NCBI GenBank assembly: GCA_020638655.1
Contig: JACKIC010000002.1
Span: 186,001 to 250,000, forward strand
DNA length: 64,000 nucleotides
Source: Planctomycetota bacterium
GTDB taxonomy: Bacteria > Planctomycetota > UBA1135 > UBA2386
Reading direction: 5' to 3'
The position numbers and the translations under genes were made by a program. The notes under the pieces are model-generated. The model was not told the origin of the DNA. It saw nothing but the letters and a program-made list of their open reading frames with translations, and did not search any database. This document shows positions 51,529-59,093 of this stretch, in pieces. Position 1 is the stretch's first letter; each line of letters begins with the position of its first letter.

Positions 51529-52689
51529 TCACAGGCCGATCACGCCGCCGCCGCCGTTGGTGAACGCCGCGGCGGGCACGCTGTCGAGGCTCACGCCCTG
51601 GTTGTAGAACGCGGTACCCGCGAACACCGTGTTGTTGGGGATGTTGAAGGTCCACGTGGCGCTGTTGTTCGCGCCGACCAGGAACTGCACGGCGATCGGG
51701 TCGACGAGCAGGTCGCAGCCCGGGAAACCCTGCGGCGCCAGCGAGTAGGGCAGCATGATGCCGCCGCCGAACGCCGTCGTGTTGGAGAAGCCCGTGGCCA
51801 TGAAGCCCAGACTCAGCGGCAGGTTGCCGAGCGTCACGGTGAACGCCGAGCCGAGCGTCGGGTAGCCGTTGCCGGCGAGCGTCGGGGCGCCGTTCGAACC
51901 GGCGCAGCCGCTGCCGAACGTGTCGTAGTTGGCGCCGTAGGTGATCACGAAGTTGTCGATCGCGAACAGGTTCTCCGAGCCGCCGGTGAAGAAGCGGAAG
52001 TCGGTGACCGGCGTCGTGCCCGGGTTGGGCAGCAGGATCGGCGTCGGCGGCGTGAAGTTGGTGGTCACGTTGGTGCTGCCGTCGGTGATCGAGAACGACA
52101 CGTAGGTGCCCGCGGTGAGGTCGAACGTGCAGCCCCAGCGGTGCCAGACGTTGCTGGCGAGGTTCTGGAACGCCGGGTCACCGACCGGGCCCTGGGTGCC
52201 GGCGCCGGGTCCTGCGACGAGGTCGGCGTCGAAGGTGGGCGGCGGGAAGACCGCACCGACCGGCCAGCGGGCCAGCAGGTTGGGGTAGGTCGCGGTCGCC
52301 GACGGTTGCAGTGAGAAGCTGCCGATGTTGTTGCTCGGCGTACCCGTGCCCATGTAGTTGCACAGCATGTCGAACTCGACGTGCACGACGCCGTTCGCGG
52401 GCAGGGTCACAGGGCGCTGGGCGCGCGCGTAGACCAGTGTCAGCTGCGAGATGCCGGCGTAGAAGTTGTTGCCGCCGTTGGGGTTCGCAGGCACACCGAG
52501 CGTGTTGCCGGCGTAGGTGACGACGAGGCCGTCGAGGCTGCCGGCGACCGGGATGTAGTACTGGTCCTGGCCGGTGATGATGACGCCGGCGGCGCTGGCG
52601 TTGAGGGACTCGAAATCGGTCGCGTAGGTCTGGGCCGCGAGCGGCGCAAGACAGGCGGCCGCGCCGATGAGGATCGCGCGTGCGTGCAT
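51529..52689 (-). CDS. Secreted protein sharing the PKD paralogues' C-terminal module
   Basis: 386-residue exported protein. After the signal peptide (residues 1-18, CLAPLAAQ) comes a beta-rich domain of about 240 residues with a lectin- or sandwich-like look (TYATDFESLNASAAG onward; HVEFDMLCNYMGTG; WHRWGCTFDLTAGTYVSF). No catalytic motif is visible. The last 110 residues are the module seen at the ends of the proteins at 22592-24736 and 25200-27290: GNGYPTLGSAFTVTLGNLPL, then GFPGCDLLVD and WTFNIPNNTVFAG. The ATG at 52689 is supported by GGAG about ten bases upstream and by the signal peptide. Polysaccharide binding is a guess only. Confidence 0.75.
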   Translation of the reverse strand: MHARAILIGAAACLAPLAAQTYATDFESLNASAAGVIITGQDQYYIPVAGSLDGLVVTYAGNTLGVPANPNGGNNFYAGISQLTLVYARAQRPVTLPANGVVHVEFDMLCNYMGTGTPSNNIGSFSLQPSATATYPNLLARWPVGAVFPPPTFDADLVAGPGAGTQGPVGDPAFQNLASNVWHRWGCTFDLTAGTYVSFSITDGSTNVTTNFTPPTPILLPNPGTTPVTDFRFFTGGSENLFAIDNFVITYGANYDTFGSGCAGSNGAPTLAGNGYPTLGSAFTVTLGNLPLSLGFMATGFSNTTAFGGGIMLPYSLAPQGFPGCDLLVDPIAVQFLVGANNSATWTFNIPNNTVFAGTAFYNQGVSLDSVPAAAFTNGGGGVIGL

Positions 52690-52792
52690 GGGAGTAGCTC
52701 CGAGTTGTGGAAAAGAGGGGAGAGACGGTCCCCCCGAGGTGCGTCGCATTGCATCCGTCCCAACTCGCCCTGGCAAGGGGCCTGCAGCGGGG

Positions 52793-53488
52793 TCAACTGC
52801 CCGGCGGGTGCGGCGGATGGTATTCGGGCGACACGTGGCGCCCCCAGCGGAGCACGGCCGCGAACAGCGCCAGGGTCACCGGCAGCACCACCAGCAGGGC
52901 CATCGGTACGCTCGGTCGTTCGACCAGCAAGAACCAGTCGTAGGCGCCGTGCAGCAGCACCGCCGCGAGCAGTAGGCCGAGGCGCCGCAGCGCCTTGCGC
53001 CAACACCGGGGGCGCTGCAGGTCGAGCTTCCAGCCGGCCAGCGCGTAGCCGACGGCGGCGGTGCAGCCGGCGTGCATCAGGGTCGCGGTGAAGGCGCGCT
53101 GCACGACCACGCCGAGGCTGTCGGTCCAGGTCGCGTAGAGCGCGTTCTCGACGCCCGCGAAGCCGAGGGCGACCGCGGCGCCGTAGACCACGCCGTCGAG
53201 CGGCTCGTCGAGTTCGCGGTGGCAGAGCAGCGGCAGGAAGGCGAGCAGCTTGAACGACTCCTCGCCGAGGGCCGTGACGACGAAGGCGTCGGCGAGCACG
53301 TCCGGCGACCAGACGCCCTCGACCATGGGGCGCACGTAGAGCACCGCGAGCGCCGACAGACCGCCGAGCAGCAGCGCCGCGAGCACCAGCAGCACGGGCT
53401 CCCGTTCGTGGTCGTCGTGGCGATGCACCAGCCAGATCCACAACAGGCTCGGTGCGAACCCGGCCGGGATCGACAGCCACGGCGACAT
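52793..53488 (-). CDS. PrsW-family membrane protease
   Basis: 231-residue polytopic protein with about seven helices. It matches PrsW, an intramembrane-type protease of the CAAX-protease/PrsW superfamily that in Bacillus cleaves an anti-sigma factor. The catalytic-type motif EExxK is present as E76, E77 and K80 in GEESFKLL, with a later histidine in TLMHAGCTAAVGYALAGW and another in LLHGAYDW. An anti-sigma factor is encoded about 7 kb away on the same strand, but a functional tie is speculation. It ends the minus-strand run beside the dCTP deaminase gene, starting eight bases after that gene's stop. Confidence 0.85.
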   Translation of the reverse strand: MSPWLSIPAGFAPSLLWIWLVHRHDDHEREPVLLVLAALLLGGLSALAVLYVRPMVEGVWSPDVLADAFVVTALGEESFKLLAFLPLLCHRELDEPLDGVVYGAAVALGFAGVENALYATWTDSLGVVVQRAFTATLMHAGCTAAVGYALAGWKLDLQRPRCWRKALRRLGLLLAAVLLHGAYDWFLLVERPSVPMALLVVLPVTLALFAAVLRWGRHVSPEYHPPHPPGS

Positions 53489-53495
53489 CGCGCGC

Positions 53496-54596
53496 CTACA
53501 CCCGGAAGTGTTTGCTGAGCTTGAGCGACTGGCCCTGGTAGTGCGAACTCAGGCGCTTGTCGCCGTAGACCACGTCGGGCAGCTCCTGGGTGCGGAAGAA
53601 CTCGAGCTTGAAGAACACCTGGCCGTCCTCGAGCAGGAACGGCACGTCGTGCGGGCGCACCTCGAGCACCGCGCGGGTGCCGCTGTCGCCGCCGAAACCG
53701 TTGTCGAAGAAGCCCGCGTAGTTGGTGCGCAGCTCGCCGATGCCGACGTCGTAGGCGGCCATCTCCGCGGCGAGGTGCGACGGCACGCGCACGCGCTCCT
53801 TGCTGGCGAAGATGTAGAACTCCTCGGGCTCGACGATCAGGTGGCCGCCCTTGGGTTCGGCCAGCGGTTCGAAGAACGCGTCGGCGTCGTGGCCGCCGTC
53901 GTCGGCCATGTCGACGATGCCCGTGTAACGGCGCGCGACGTAGCCGATCGGCCCCTGGATGTCGCGGTCGGTGCGCGTCGCCACGCCCATCATCAGGCCG
54001 TTGTCCAGCCGCAGCCGGCTCTCGGGGATCGGCTCGCCGCGGTCGTCGAACAGCAGCGGGTGGCGCGCGTGTTCGGCGCGCAGCTCGTCGTCGCTGAGCG
54101 ACGCGTTGCCCGCCGAGAAGCGGATCTGGCACAGCGACAGGCCGGTCTGCACGCGCACCGGGAAGCTGCGCGGCACGACCTCGAGGAACAGCGGGCCGGT
54201 GTAGCCGGGCGGCACCTGCTCGAAGCGGCCGCAGTTGTCGGCGAGCAGGCGCGTGAACAGGTCCAGGCGTCCCGTCGACGACTTCGGGTTGGCGCGGATC
54301 AGGTAGGGCAGCGGCTGCTCGATCTGCTCGAGCAGGGGGATGATGTAGCAGTGCCCCTTCTCGAGCACCGCGCCGTCGGTCAGGTCGAACGTGTAGAGGG
54401 TGACGTCCTCGAGCCGGTCGGCGACACGCACGGTCTCGGGCAGGAAGCCCGAGCGCACGCGGTAGCCGCGGGTCGCCAGCCGCAGGTCCAGCGAGCTGGG
54501 CTGGATCTGCGTCGGCGCGATCGCCGGGGTGGAGGTGATGGCGCCGCTCTCGATCAGGGCGCGGATCTGCTGATGGACCAGGATGCCGTTCGACAC
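53496..54596 (-). CDS. dcd: dCTP deaminase (long form)
   Basis: 366-residue protein matching the long 2'-deoxycytidine 5'-triphosphate deaminase form found in some bacteria, about twice the length of E. coli Dcd. It should convert dCTP to dUTP for thymidylate synthesis. The N-terminal half has QIQPSSLDLRLA and the active-site block ANPKSSTGRLDLF, followed by GPLFLEVVP with the catalytic-type glutamate. The C-terminal half repeats the fold. The start is a GTG at 54596 with no Shine-Dalgarno; the only upstream alternatives run into the insertion sequence. The insertion sequence now lies 70 bases upstream and may have replaced its native promoter. Confidence 0.88.
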   Translation of the reverse strand: MSNGILVHQQIRALIESGAITSTPAIAPTQIQPSSLDLRLATRGYRVRSGFLPETVRVADRLEDVTLYTFDLTDGAVLEKGHCYIIPLLEQIEQPLPYLIRANPKSSTGRLDLFTRLLADNCGRFEQVPPGYTGPLFLEVVPRSFPVRVQTGLSLCQIRFSAGNASLSDDELRAEHARHPLLFDDRGEPIPESRLRLDNGLMMGVATRTDRDIQGPIGYVARRYTGIVDMADDGGHDADAFFEPLAEPKGGHLIVEPEEFYIFASKERVRVPSHLAAEMAAYDVGIGELRTNYAGFFDNGFGGDSGTRAVLEVRPHDVPFLLEDGQVFFKLEFFRTQELPDVVYGDKRLSSHYQGQSLKLSKHFRV

Positions 54597-54666
54597 CCGG
54601 CAGAAGCTAGCGGCGCGGGCGGCGTTTTCCCGCCCGTTTTGCCCGCGAGTCCGGTTCCCAGGGGAA

Positions 54667-54682
54667 CTGATTCCTTCCGTGG
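54667..54682 (+). repeat. Left terminal inverted repeat of the insertion sequence
   Basis: CTGATTCCTTCCGTGG, exactly reverse-complementary to the right end at 55872-55887. Similarity continues outward through GGGGAA on both sides (with a 5-bp tandem AACTG duplication at the right end), so the functional end may be longer. Confidence 0.85.
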
Positions 54683-54729
54683 CGTACACCGGAAACCTCG
54701 CCATTAGTTGAGGTCGGGCATCCACACCT

Positions 54730-54753
54730 CTGCCGGCACATCGTGTCCGGCAG
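54730..54753 (+). promoter_or_regulatory. Hairpin overlapping the transposase ribosome-binding site
   Basis: CTGCCGG-C-ACA pairs with TGT-CCGGCAG around a TCG loop. Its last bases (CAG) are part of the Shine-Dalgarno CAGGAG. Folding would hide the site, a common way insertion sequences limit translation from outside transcripts. Confidence 0.55.
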
Positions 54754-54762
54754 GAGAAGTCG

Positions 54763-55818
54763 ATGCCCTCGTTCACGCCGCCACGGTGCCCCAACGCCGA
54801 TTGCCCAAGGCACACCGATCCGCAGCCCCGCTTCTGCCGCCGCCGCGGCAGCTACTGGCCCAAATGCCGCGCCGCGCCCATCCCCCGCTACCACTGCAAG
54901 TCCTGTAACCGCAGCTTCTCGCGGCAGACGTTCCGGCACGACTACCGAGACCACCGGCCCGAACTCAACGAGACCATGTTCCTGCTGCTGACCAGCGGCG
55001 TCGGCCTGAGGCAATGCAGCCGCTTGCTGCGATCGGGCGTGCGATGCCCGCAGCAGAAGCTGGCCAAGATGGGGCGCACACTCGCGCTGCTGCGCGACAA
55101 CCTGTGTCCGAGGCTTGCCGGCGGTCGCGTCTTCGTGATGGACGAGGAGGAGACCTACGAAGGCGCCTCGATCCGACCGCTGACGATGCCCGTCGTGATC
55201 GATCGCGAGACCTGGTTCGTGGTCGCCGTCGACGTCGGCTCGATCCGTCGACTTGCGCGGCGCGGCACGCGGCGGCGTGAGCTGCAAGACCAGGAGGAGG
55301 CCAAGAACGGTCGGCGCCAGGACCAGAGCCGCGCGTGCACCGAGCGGGTGCTGCGAGTGCTGGCGGCGAAGTGCCCCGCGGGCGATCTCCTGCTGCAGAC
55401 GGACAAGAAGTCGAGCTACGCGACCCTCGCCAGGCGCATCTTCGGTGACCGCCTGACGCACGAGACGACCTCGAGCCGTCGGGTGCGCGACAGGCACAAC
55501 CCGTTGTTCCCAATCAACGTGACGCTGGCGATGTCGCGCGACAACTGCGGCCGGCTGCGGCGCAAGTCCTGGCTGGTCACCAAGTGCGCGATGCGCCTGC
55601 TCGACCACGCGCAACTGTTCGCCGTCTACCGCAACTTCGTGCGGCGGCGCTTCAACCACGACCTGGAGGACGAGACCCCGGCCAAACTGCTCGGCCTCGC
55701 GCCGCGCAACCTCGACGCCGCAGAGGTGCTGGCCTGGCGGCAGGACTGGGGCGATCGGAGCATCCACCCGATGAGCAAGAGCGGCGCGCAGACGGTGCGC
55801 GCTCGCATGGTCGCCTGA
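54763..55818 (+). CDS. IS1-like DDE transposase with N-terminal zinc ribbon
   Basis: 351-residue protein. The N-terminal zinc ribbon has paired cysteines (CPNADCP, then YHCKSCNRSFSRQTF). A predicted helix-turn-helix follows (GVGLRQCSRLLRSGV). An RNase H-like catalytic core has candidate acidic residues in FVMDEEETYEG and LLLQTDKKSSY, and later the block HNPLFPINVTLAMSRDNCGR and RNFVRRRFNHD. The end LAWRQDWGDRSIHPMSK is typical of a planctomycete transposase group I recall. The start has AGGAG six bases upstream. No frameshift or internal stop is seen, so the gene looks intact. Confidence 0.85.
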   Translation: MPSFTPPRCPNADCPRHTDPQPRFCRRRGSYWPKCRAAPIPRYHCKSCNRSFSRQTFRHDYRDHRPELNETMFLLLTSGVGLRQCSRLLRSGVRCPQQKLAKMGRTLALLRDNLCPRLAGGRVFVMDEEETYEGASIRPLTMPVVIDRETWFVVAVDVGSIRRLARRGTRRRELQDQEEAKNGRRQDQSRACTERVLRVLAAKCPAGDLLLQTDKKSSYATLARRIFGDRLTHETTSSRRVRDRHNPLFPINVTLAMSRDNCGRLRRKSWLVTKCAMRLLDHAQLFAVYRNFVRRRFNHDLEDETPAKLLGLAPRNLDAAEVLAWRQDWGDRSIHPMSKSGAQTVRARMVA

Positions 55819-55871
55819 CCCCTTCGGTGACGATGCGGGGCCGGCGTTCGCGGCTCACCTGGGCATGTGCA

Positions 55872-55887
55872 CCACGGAAGGAATCAG
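55872..55887 (-). repeat. Right terminal inverted repeat of the insertion sequence
   Basis: CCACGGAAGGAATCAG, the exact reverse complement of the left end. Just outside, TTCAGTTCCCC carries an extra tandem copy of five bases relative to the left end. Confidence 0.85.
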
Positions 55888-55904
55888 TTCAGTTCCCCGG
55901 CCCG

Positions 55905-58382
55905 TCAGTCCCGAGCCGCCAGGGCGGCGCTGTCGGCGCCGTCGCGCGCGGCGCCCAGGTATTCGTCGAGCGTGAAGCTGTCGACGGTGATCGCCTCGTG
56001 CCGCGCCGCCTCGGCGCGCTGCAGCAGCTCGCGCTCGGGCGCGGTCAGGATGCCGTTCTCCACTGCCTGGTCGAGCAGCTGCTCGGTCCTGGCCTTGGGC
56101 AGCAGCTTTTGCCGGATCGCGTCCTTGAGCTTCTTCTGCACTGGCTCGGCCTCGGCGCACAGCGTCAGCGCGAGCTCCAGGCGCCCCAGCGCCGAGGTCG
56201 GGTCCTCGGGCACGAAGATGCCCGGGCTCAGCCGGTCGCGCTGCGCGCCGGGCGCGGTGATCGCCTTGGCGACGCGGTGGCCGAGCTGGTCGCTCGGCGC
56301 GCGCCCGAACGCGTTGAGTCGCGCCCACAGCAGACCGGGGATGCGCAGCGTGTGGCCGAGACCCGGCAGGCGCAGGTTGTCGTAGATGCCCTCGCGCGCC
56401 TTCTGCACCTCGGCGAACGCGTGTTCGGCGGCCCAGCGCAGCAGCGGTTCGTCCTCCTTCTTGCGGCCCTCGGCCTCGAAGCGGCGCAGCGTCGCGCTGG
56501 CCAGGAACAGCCACGAGAACCAGTCGGCGAAGCGGCCGGTCAGCTTCTCCTTGCGCTTGAGGTTGCCGCCGAGCGTGCCCATGGCGACGTCGGCGAGCAG
56601 CGCGAACTCGGCCGCGGCCCAGTTGAGCTTGCGCCAGTAGGGGCGCGTCGCGCCGCCGACGGGCACCCAGGTCAGCCAGCCGCGCGTGAGTCCCAGCAGC
56701 GCGCTGCGCACCGCGGTCTTGAGCACGTGGCCGAGGTGCGGCCAGAAGGCCTTGTCGAACGCCGCTGCGTCGTTGCCGGCGATCGCCTCGAGCTCCTTGT
56801 AGGCGTACGGGTGACAGCGGATCGCGCCCTGGCCGAAGATCATCAGCGTGCGCGTCAGGATGTTGGCGCCCTCGACCGTGATGCAGATCGGCGTGCCGAC
56901 GTAGCCGTGGGCGAGCAGGTTTCGCGGTCCGCGTGAGATCGCCGCGCCGCCGAGCACGTCCATGCCGTCGTTGATGACCTTGCGCCACAGCTCGGTCGCG
57001 TTGAACTTCGCGATCGCCGTGACCACGGCCGGCTTCTGGCCCGCGTCGAGCGCGCCGCAGACGTAGCGCCGCGCGGCCTCGAGCAGATAGGTGTAGCCAC
57101 CGATGCGCGCCAGCGGCTCCTCGATGCCCTCGAACTTGCCGATCGCCAGGCCGAACTGTTGCCGCACCGCCGCGTAGGCGCCGACCGCGCGCAGCGCCAG
57201 CTGGCAGCCGCCCGTCGAGGTCGCCGGCAGGGAGATGCCGCGGCCCGCGGCCAGGCACTCCATCAGCATCTGCCAGCCGCGGCCAACGCCGGCCGCGCCG
57301 CCGATCACCGCGTCCTCGAGCGCGACGACGACGTCCTTGCCGGTGGTGGGGCAGTTGTAGAACGGCACGCCCATCGGGTCGTGGCGGCGGCCGAGCTGCA
57401 CGCCGTCGGTGTCGGTCGGCACGAGCAGGCAGGTGATGCCCGGGAAGGGGCCCTTGCCGAGCAGGTTTTCGGGGTCGTGCAGCTGGCAGGCGAGGCCGAG
57501 CACCGTGGCGATCGCGGCCAGCGTGATGTAGCGCTTGTTCCACGACAACCGCACGCACAGCACGCCGCGCTCGTCGCGGAACACGACGCCGCGCGCCTGG
57601 ATCGCGCCCGCGTCGGAACCCGCGGTCGGTTCGGTCAGCGCGAAGCACGGGATCTCGCGGCCTTCGGCGAGCGCCGGCAGCCAGCGCTGCTTCTGCGCGT
57701 CGGTGCCGTAGTGCGTGAGCAGCTCGGCCGGGCCGAGCGAGTTGGGCACCATCACCGTGATCGCCAGCGGCAGGGAGCGGCTGGTCAGCTTGGTGACGAC
57801 GGCGCTGTTGGCCGACGCCGACATGCCCAGGCCCCCGAACTCCTTGGGGATCACCAGGCCGAAGAAGCGCTGTTGCTTGAGGTAGTCCCAGACCTCGGTC
57901 GGCAGGTCGCGTCGTTCGTGCACCTGCCAGTCGTCGGTCATCGCGCAGACCTTCTCGACGGGGCCGTCGAGGAAGTCGCGCTCTTCGTCGGAGAGGTCCG
58001 GATAGGCGGCGGTCGCCAGCGCGTGCAGGTCGGGCTTGCCCGAGAACAGCTCGCCGTCGAGCCACACAGTGCCCGCGGCGATCGCGGCCTTCTCGGTGTC
58101 GCTGATCGTCGGCAGGAAGCCGGCGCTGCGCAGCACGTGCAGGATGCGGTCGCCGAGCAGCGCGCGGCGCAGTGGCGGCAGCAACAGCACCAGCAGCGGC
58201 GCGGCGACCAGTACCGCCAGCCACCACGCGGCGCCGAAGGTCCACAGCATCGCGGCGGCCACGAGCGCGAAGGCCCACAGCGGGGCGCCGACGAACAGCA
58301 GGGCCAGCAGCACGGTCGCCGTCGTCGCGGCGATCGACCACGCGGGCCAGCCCGCCAGGGTTCCGAAGTCGAAGATGTCCAT
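55905..58382 (-). CDS. fadE: Membrane-anchored acyl-CoA dehydrogenase, FadE type
   Basis: 825-residue protein of the FadE class (E. coli FadE is 814), which carries out the first, FAD-dependent step of fatty-acid beta-oxidation. The N-terminal 70 residues form membrane helices (TATVLLALLFVGAPLWAFALV and a second pair). The acyl-CoA dehydrogenase core (about residues 110-520) has LPLAITVMVPNSLGPAELL, CFALTEPTAGSDAGA and SWNKRYITLAAIATVLGLA. A FadE-specific C-terminal helical domain follows. Length and domain order are normal. It is upstream on the minus strand from the insertion sequence's right end and shows no disruption. No other beta-oxidation gene is adjacent. Confidence 0.94.
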   Translation of the reverse strand: MDIFDFGTLAGWPAWSIAATTATVLLALLFVGAPLWAFALVAAAMLWTFGAAWWLAVLVAAPLLVLLLPPLRRALLGDRILHVLRSAGFLPTISDTEKAAIAAGTVWLDGELFSGKPDLHALATAAYPDLSDEERDFLDGPVEKVCAMTDDWQVHERRDLPTEVWDYLKQQRFFGLVIPKEFGGLGMSASANSAVVTKLTSRSLPLAITVMVPNSLGPAELLTHYGTDAQKQRWLPALAEGREIPCFALTEPTAGSDAGAIQARGVVFRDERGVLCVRLSWNKRYITLAAIATVLGLACQLHDPENLLGKGPFPGITCLLVPTDTDGVQLGRRHDPMGVPFYNCPTTGKDVVVALEDAVIGGAAGVGRGWQMLMECLAAGRGISLPATSTGGCQLALRAVGAYAAVRQQFGLAIGKFEGIEEPLARIGGYTYLLEAARRYVCGALDAGQKPAVVTAIAKFNATELWRKVINDGMDVLGGAAISRGPRNLLAHGYVGTPICITVEGANILTRTLMIFGQGAIRCHPYAYKELEAIAGNDAAAFDKAFWPHLGHVLKTAVRSALLGLTRGWLTWVPVGGATRPYWRKLNWAAAEFALLADVAMGTLGGNLKRKEKLTGRFADWFSWLFLASATLRRFEAEGRKKEDEPLLRWAAEHAFAEVQKAREGIYDNLRLPGLGHTLRIPGLLWARLNAFGRAPSDQLGHRVAKAITAPGAQRDRLSPGIFVPEDPTSALGRLELALTLCAEAEPVQKKLKDAIRQKLLPKARTEQLLDQAVENGILTAPERELLQRAEAARHEAITVDSFTLDEYLGAARDGADSAALAARD

Positions 58383-58544
58383 GGAAACGCGCCTTCCGGG
58401 TGCGTTCCCGCTATCGGCATTCGCTGCCGGTGCGGTGAGGGCTACGGCTCCCTGGACGAGCTCCCGTGGCGACGCCCTCTTCTAGTCGGGGGCGCGTGCC
58501 TTTCTACACGATCGCCCAAGCGGCGATGCCATCGCCACCGCGGG

Positions 58545-59042
58545 TCACAGTGAGCGCGCGTAGAAGCGGTCGCAGCCGTGGTGGCCGGTGCATCCTTCGG
58601 CCGCCGGCAACGTCGAAAAACCGTGCCGTTCGTAGAGTCGCTGCGCGGCCTGCATCCACGAGGTGGTCTCGAGGTAGCAGCGCCGGTAGCCCGCGACGCG
58701 CATCTCGTCGAGCAGCAGGGCCAGCAGCTGCGCGGCGAGGCCCTGGCCGCGCGCCGCCGGCCGGAAGTACATCTTGCGCAGCTCGCACGTCGCCTGCTCT
58801 GCGGTGGTGCCGTGCAGGCGCGCGAAGCCGGCGCCGCCGACGACCTGGCCCGCGGGGTCGACGACCACGTAGTAACGCGCCGACGGCGCCGGGTAGTTGT
58901 CGCTCATCTGCGCGACCTCGGGATCGTGGATCGCGAAGCCCTCGCCGGTGCAGGCGTGCTCGGTCATCACCTCGCGGATCGTGGTGGCGACGTGCACGTC
59001 GTCGGCGGGGCGGATCGGACGCAGCAGCCAGGCGGTGGGCAT
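58545..59042 (-). CDS. GNAT-family N-acetyltransferase
   Basis: 165-residue single-domain GNAT enzyme, which transfers an acetyl group from acetyl-CoA to an amine. The acetyl-CoA pyrophosphate-binding loop is RPAARGQGLAAQLL (about residues 93-106, Q/RxxGxG/A type). The flanking strands ELRKMYF and RCYLETTSWMQAAQRLYERHGF are also conserved. The substrate is unknown. Its first seven codons (MPTAWLL) and the bases around its start are identical to those of the next gene upstream, the result of a duplication. It is the last gene of a minus-strand run with two CnaB-like genes, 30 bases after the nearest. Confidence 0.88.
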   Translation of the reverse strand: MPTAWLLRPIRPADDVHVATTIREVMTEHACTGEGFAIHDPEVAQMSDNYPAPSARYYVVVDPAGQVVGGAGFARLHGTTAEQATCELRKMYFRPAARGQGLAAQLLALLLDEMRVAGYRRCYLETTSWMQAAQRLYERHGFSTLPAAEGCTGHHGCDRFYARSL

Positions 59043-59093
59043 GCCGCGATCATCGCAGATCGGCGCCGCGGATCACTTGGGCAGCAGTTCGGC
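59021..59093. repeat. 73-bp direct repeat, copy A (GNAT gene start)
   Basis: Identical over 73 bp to 60962-61034. It covers the first seven codons of the GNAT gene, the 30-bp gap, and the last codons (LLPK and stop) of the CnaB-like gene upstream. The two copies lie 1941 bp apart, the length of one CnaB-like gene unit. Confidence 0.9.

Larger units (their letters stand above)
54667..55887 (+). mobile_element. Insertion sequence with zinc-ribbon DDE transposase
   Basis: A 1.22-kb element bounded by perfect 16-bp inverted repeats and carrying one transposase-like gene. No clear target-site duplication flanks it, so the insertion is either old or rearranged. The left end lies between the dcd gene and the transposase; the right end lies 18 bases beyond the stop of fadE. 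A third, solo copy of the end sequence is at 34829-34844. The layout is like IS1-type elements, but the family assignment is tentative. Confidence 0.78.

Noticed and set aside
48514..52314. A 1266-codon plus-strand frame opposite the M14 carboxypeptidase
   Set aside because: It shows the typical shadow composition, and the real minus-strand genes have signal peptides, ribosome-binding sites and catalytic motifs.
54641..55915. A target-site duplication flanking the insertion sequence
   Set aside because: Sequences outside the 16-bp ends are related only as inverted copies (GGGGAA/TTCCCC); no direct repeat of 8-9 bp was found.
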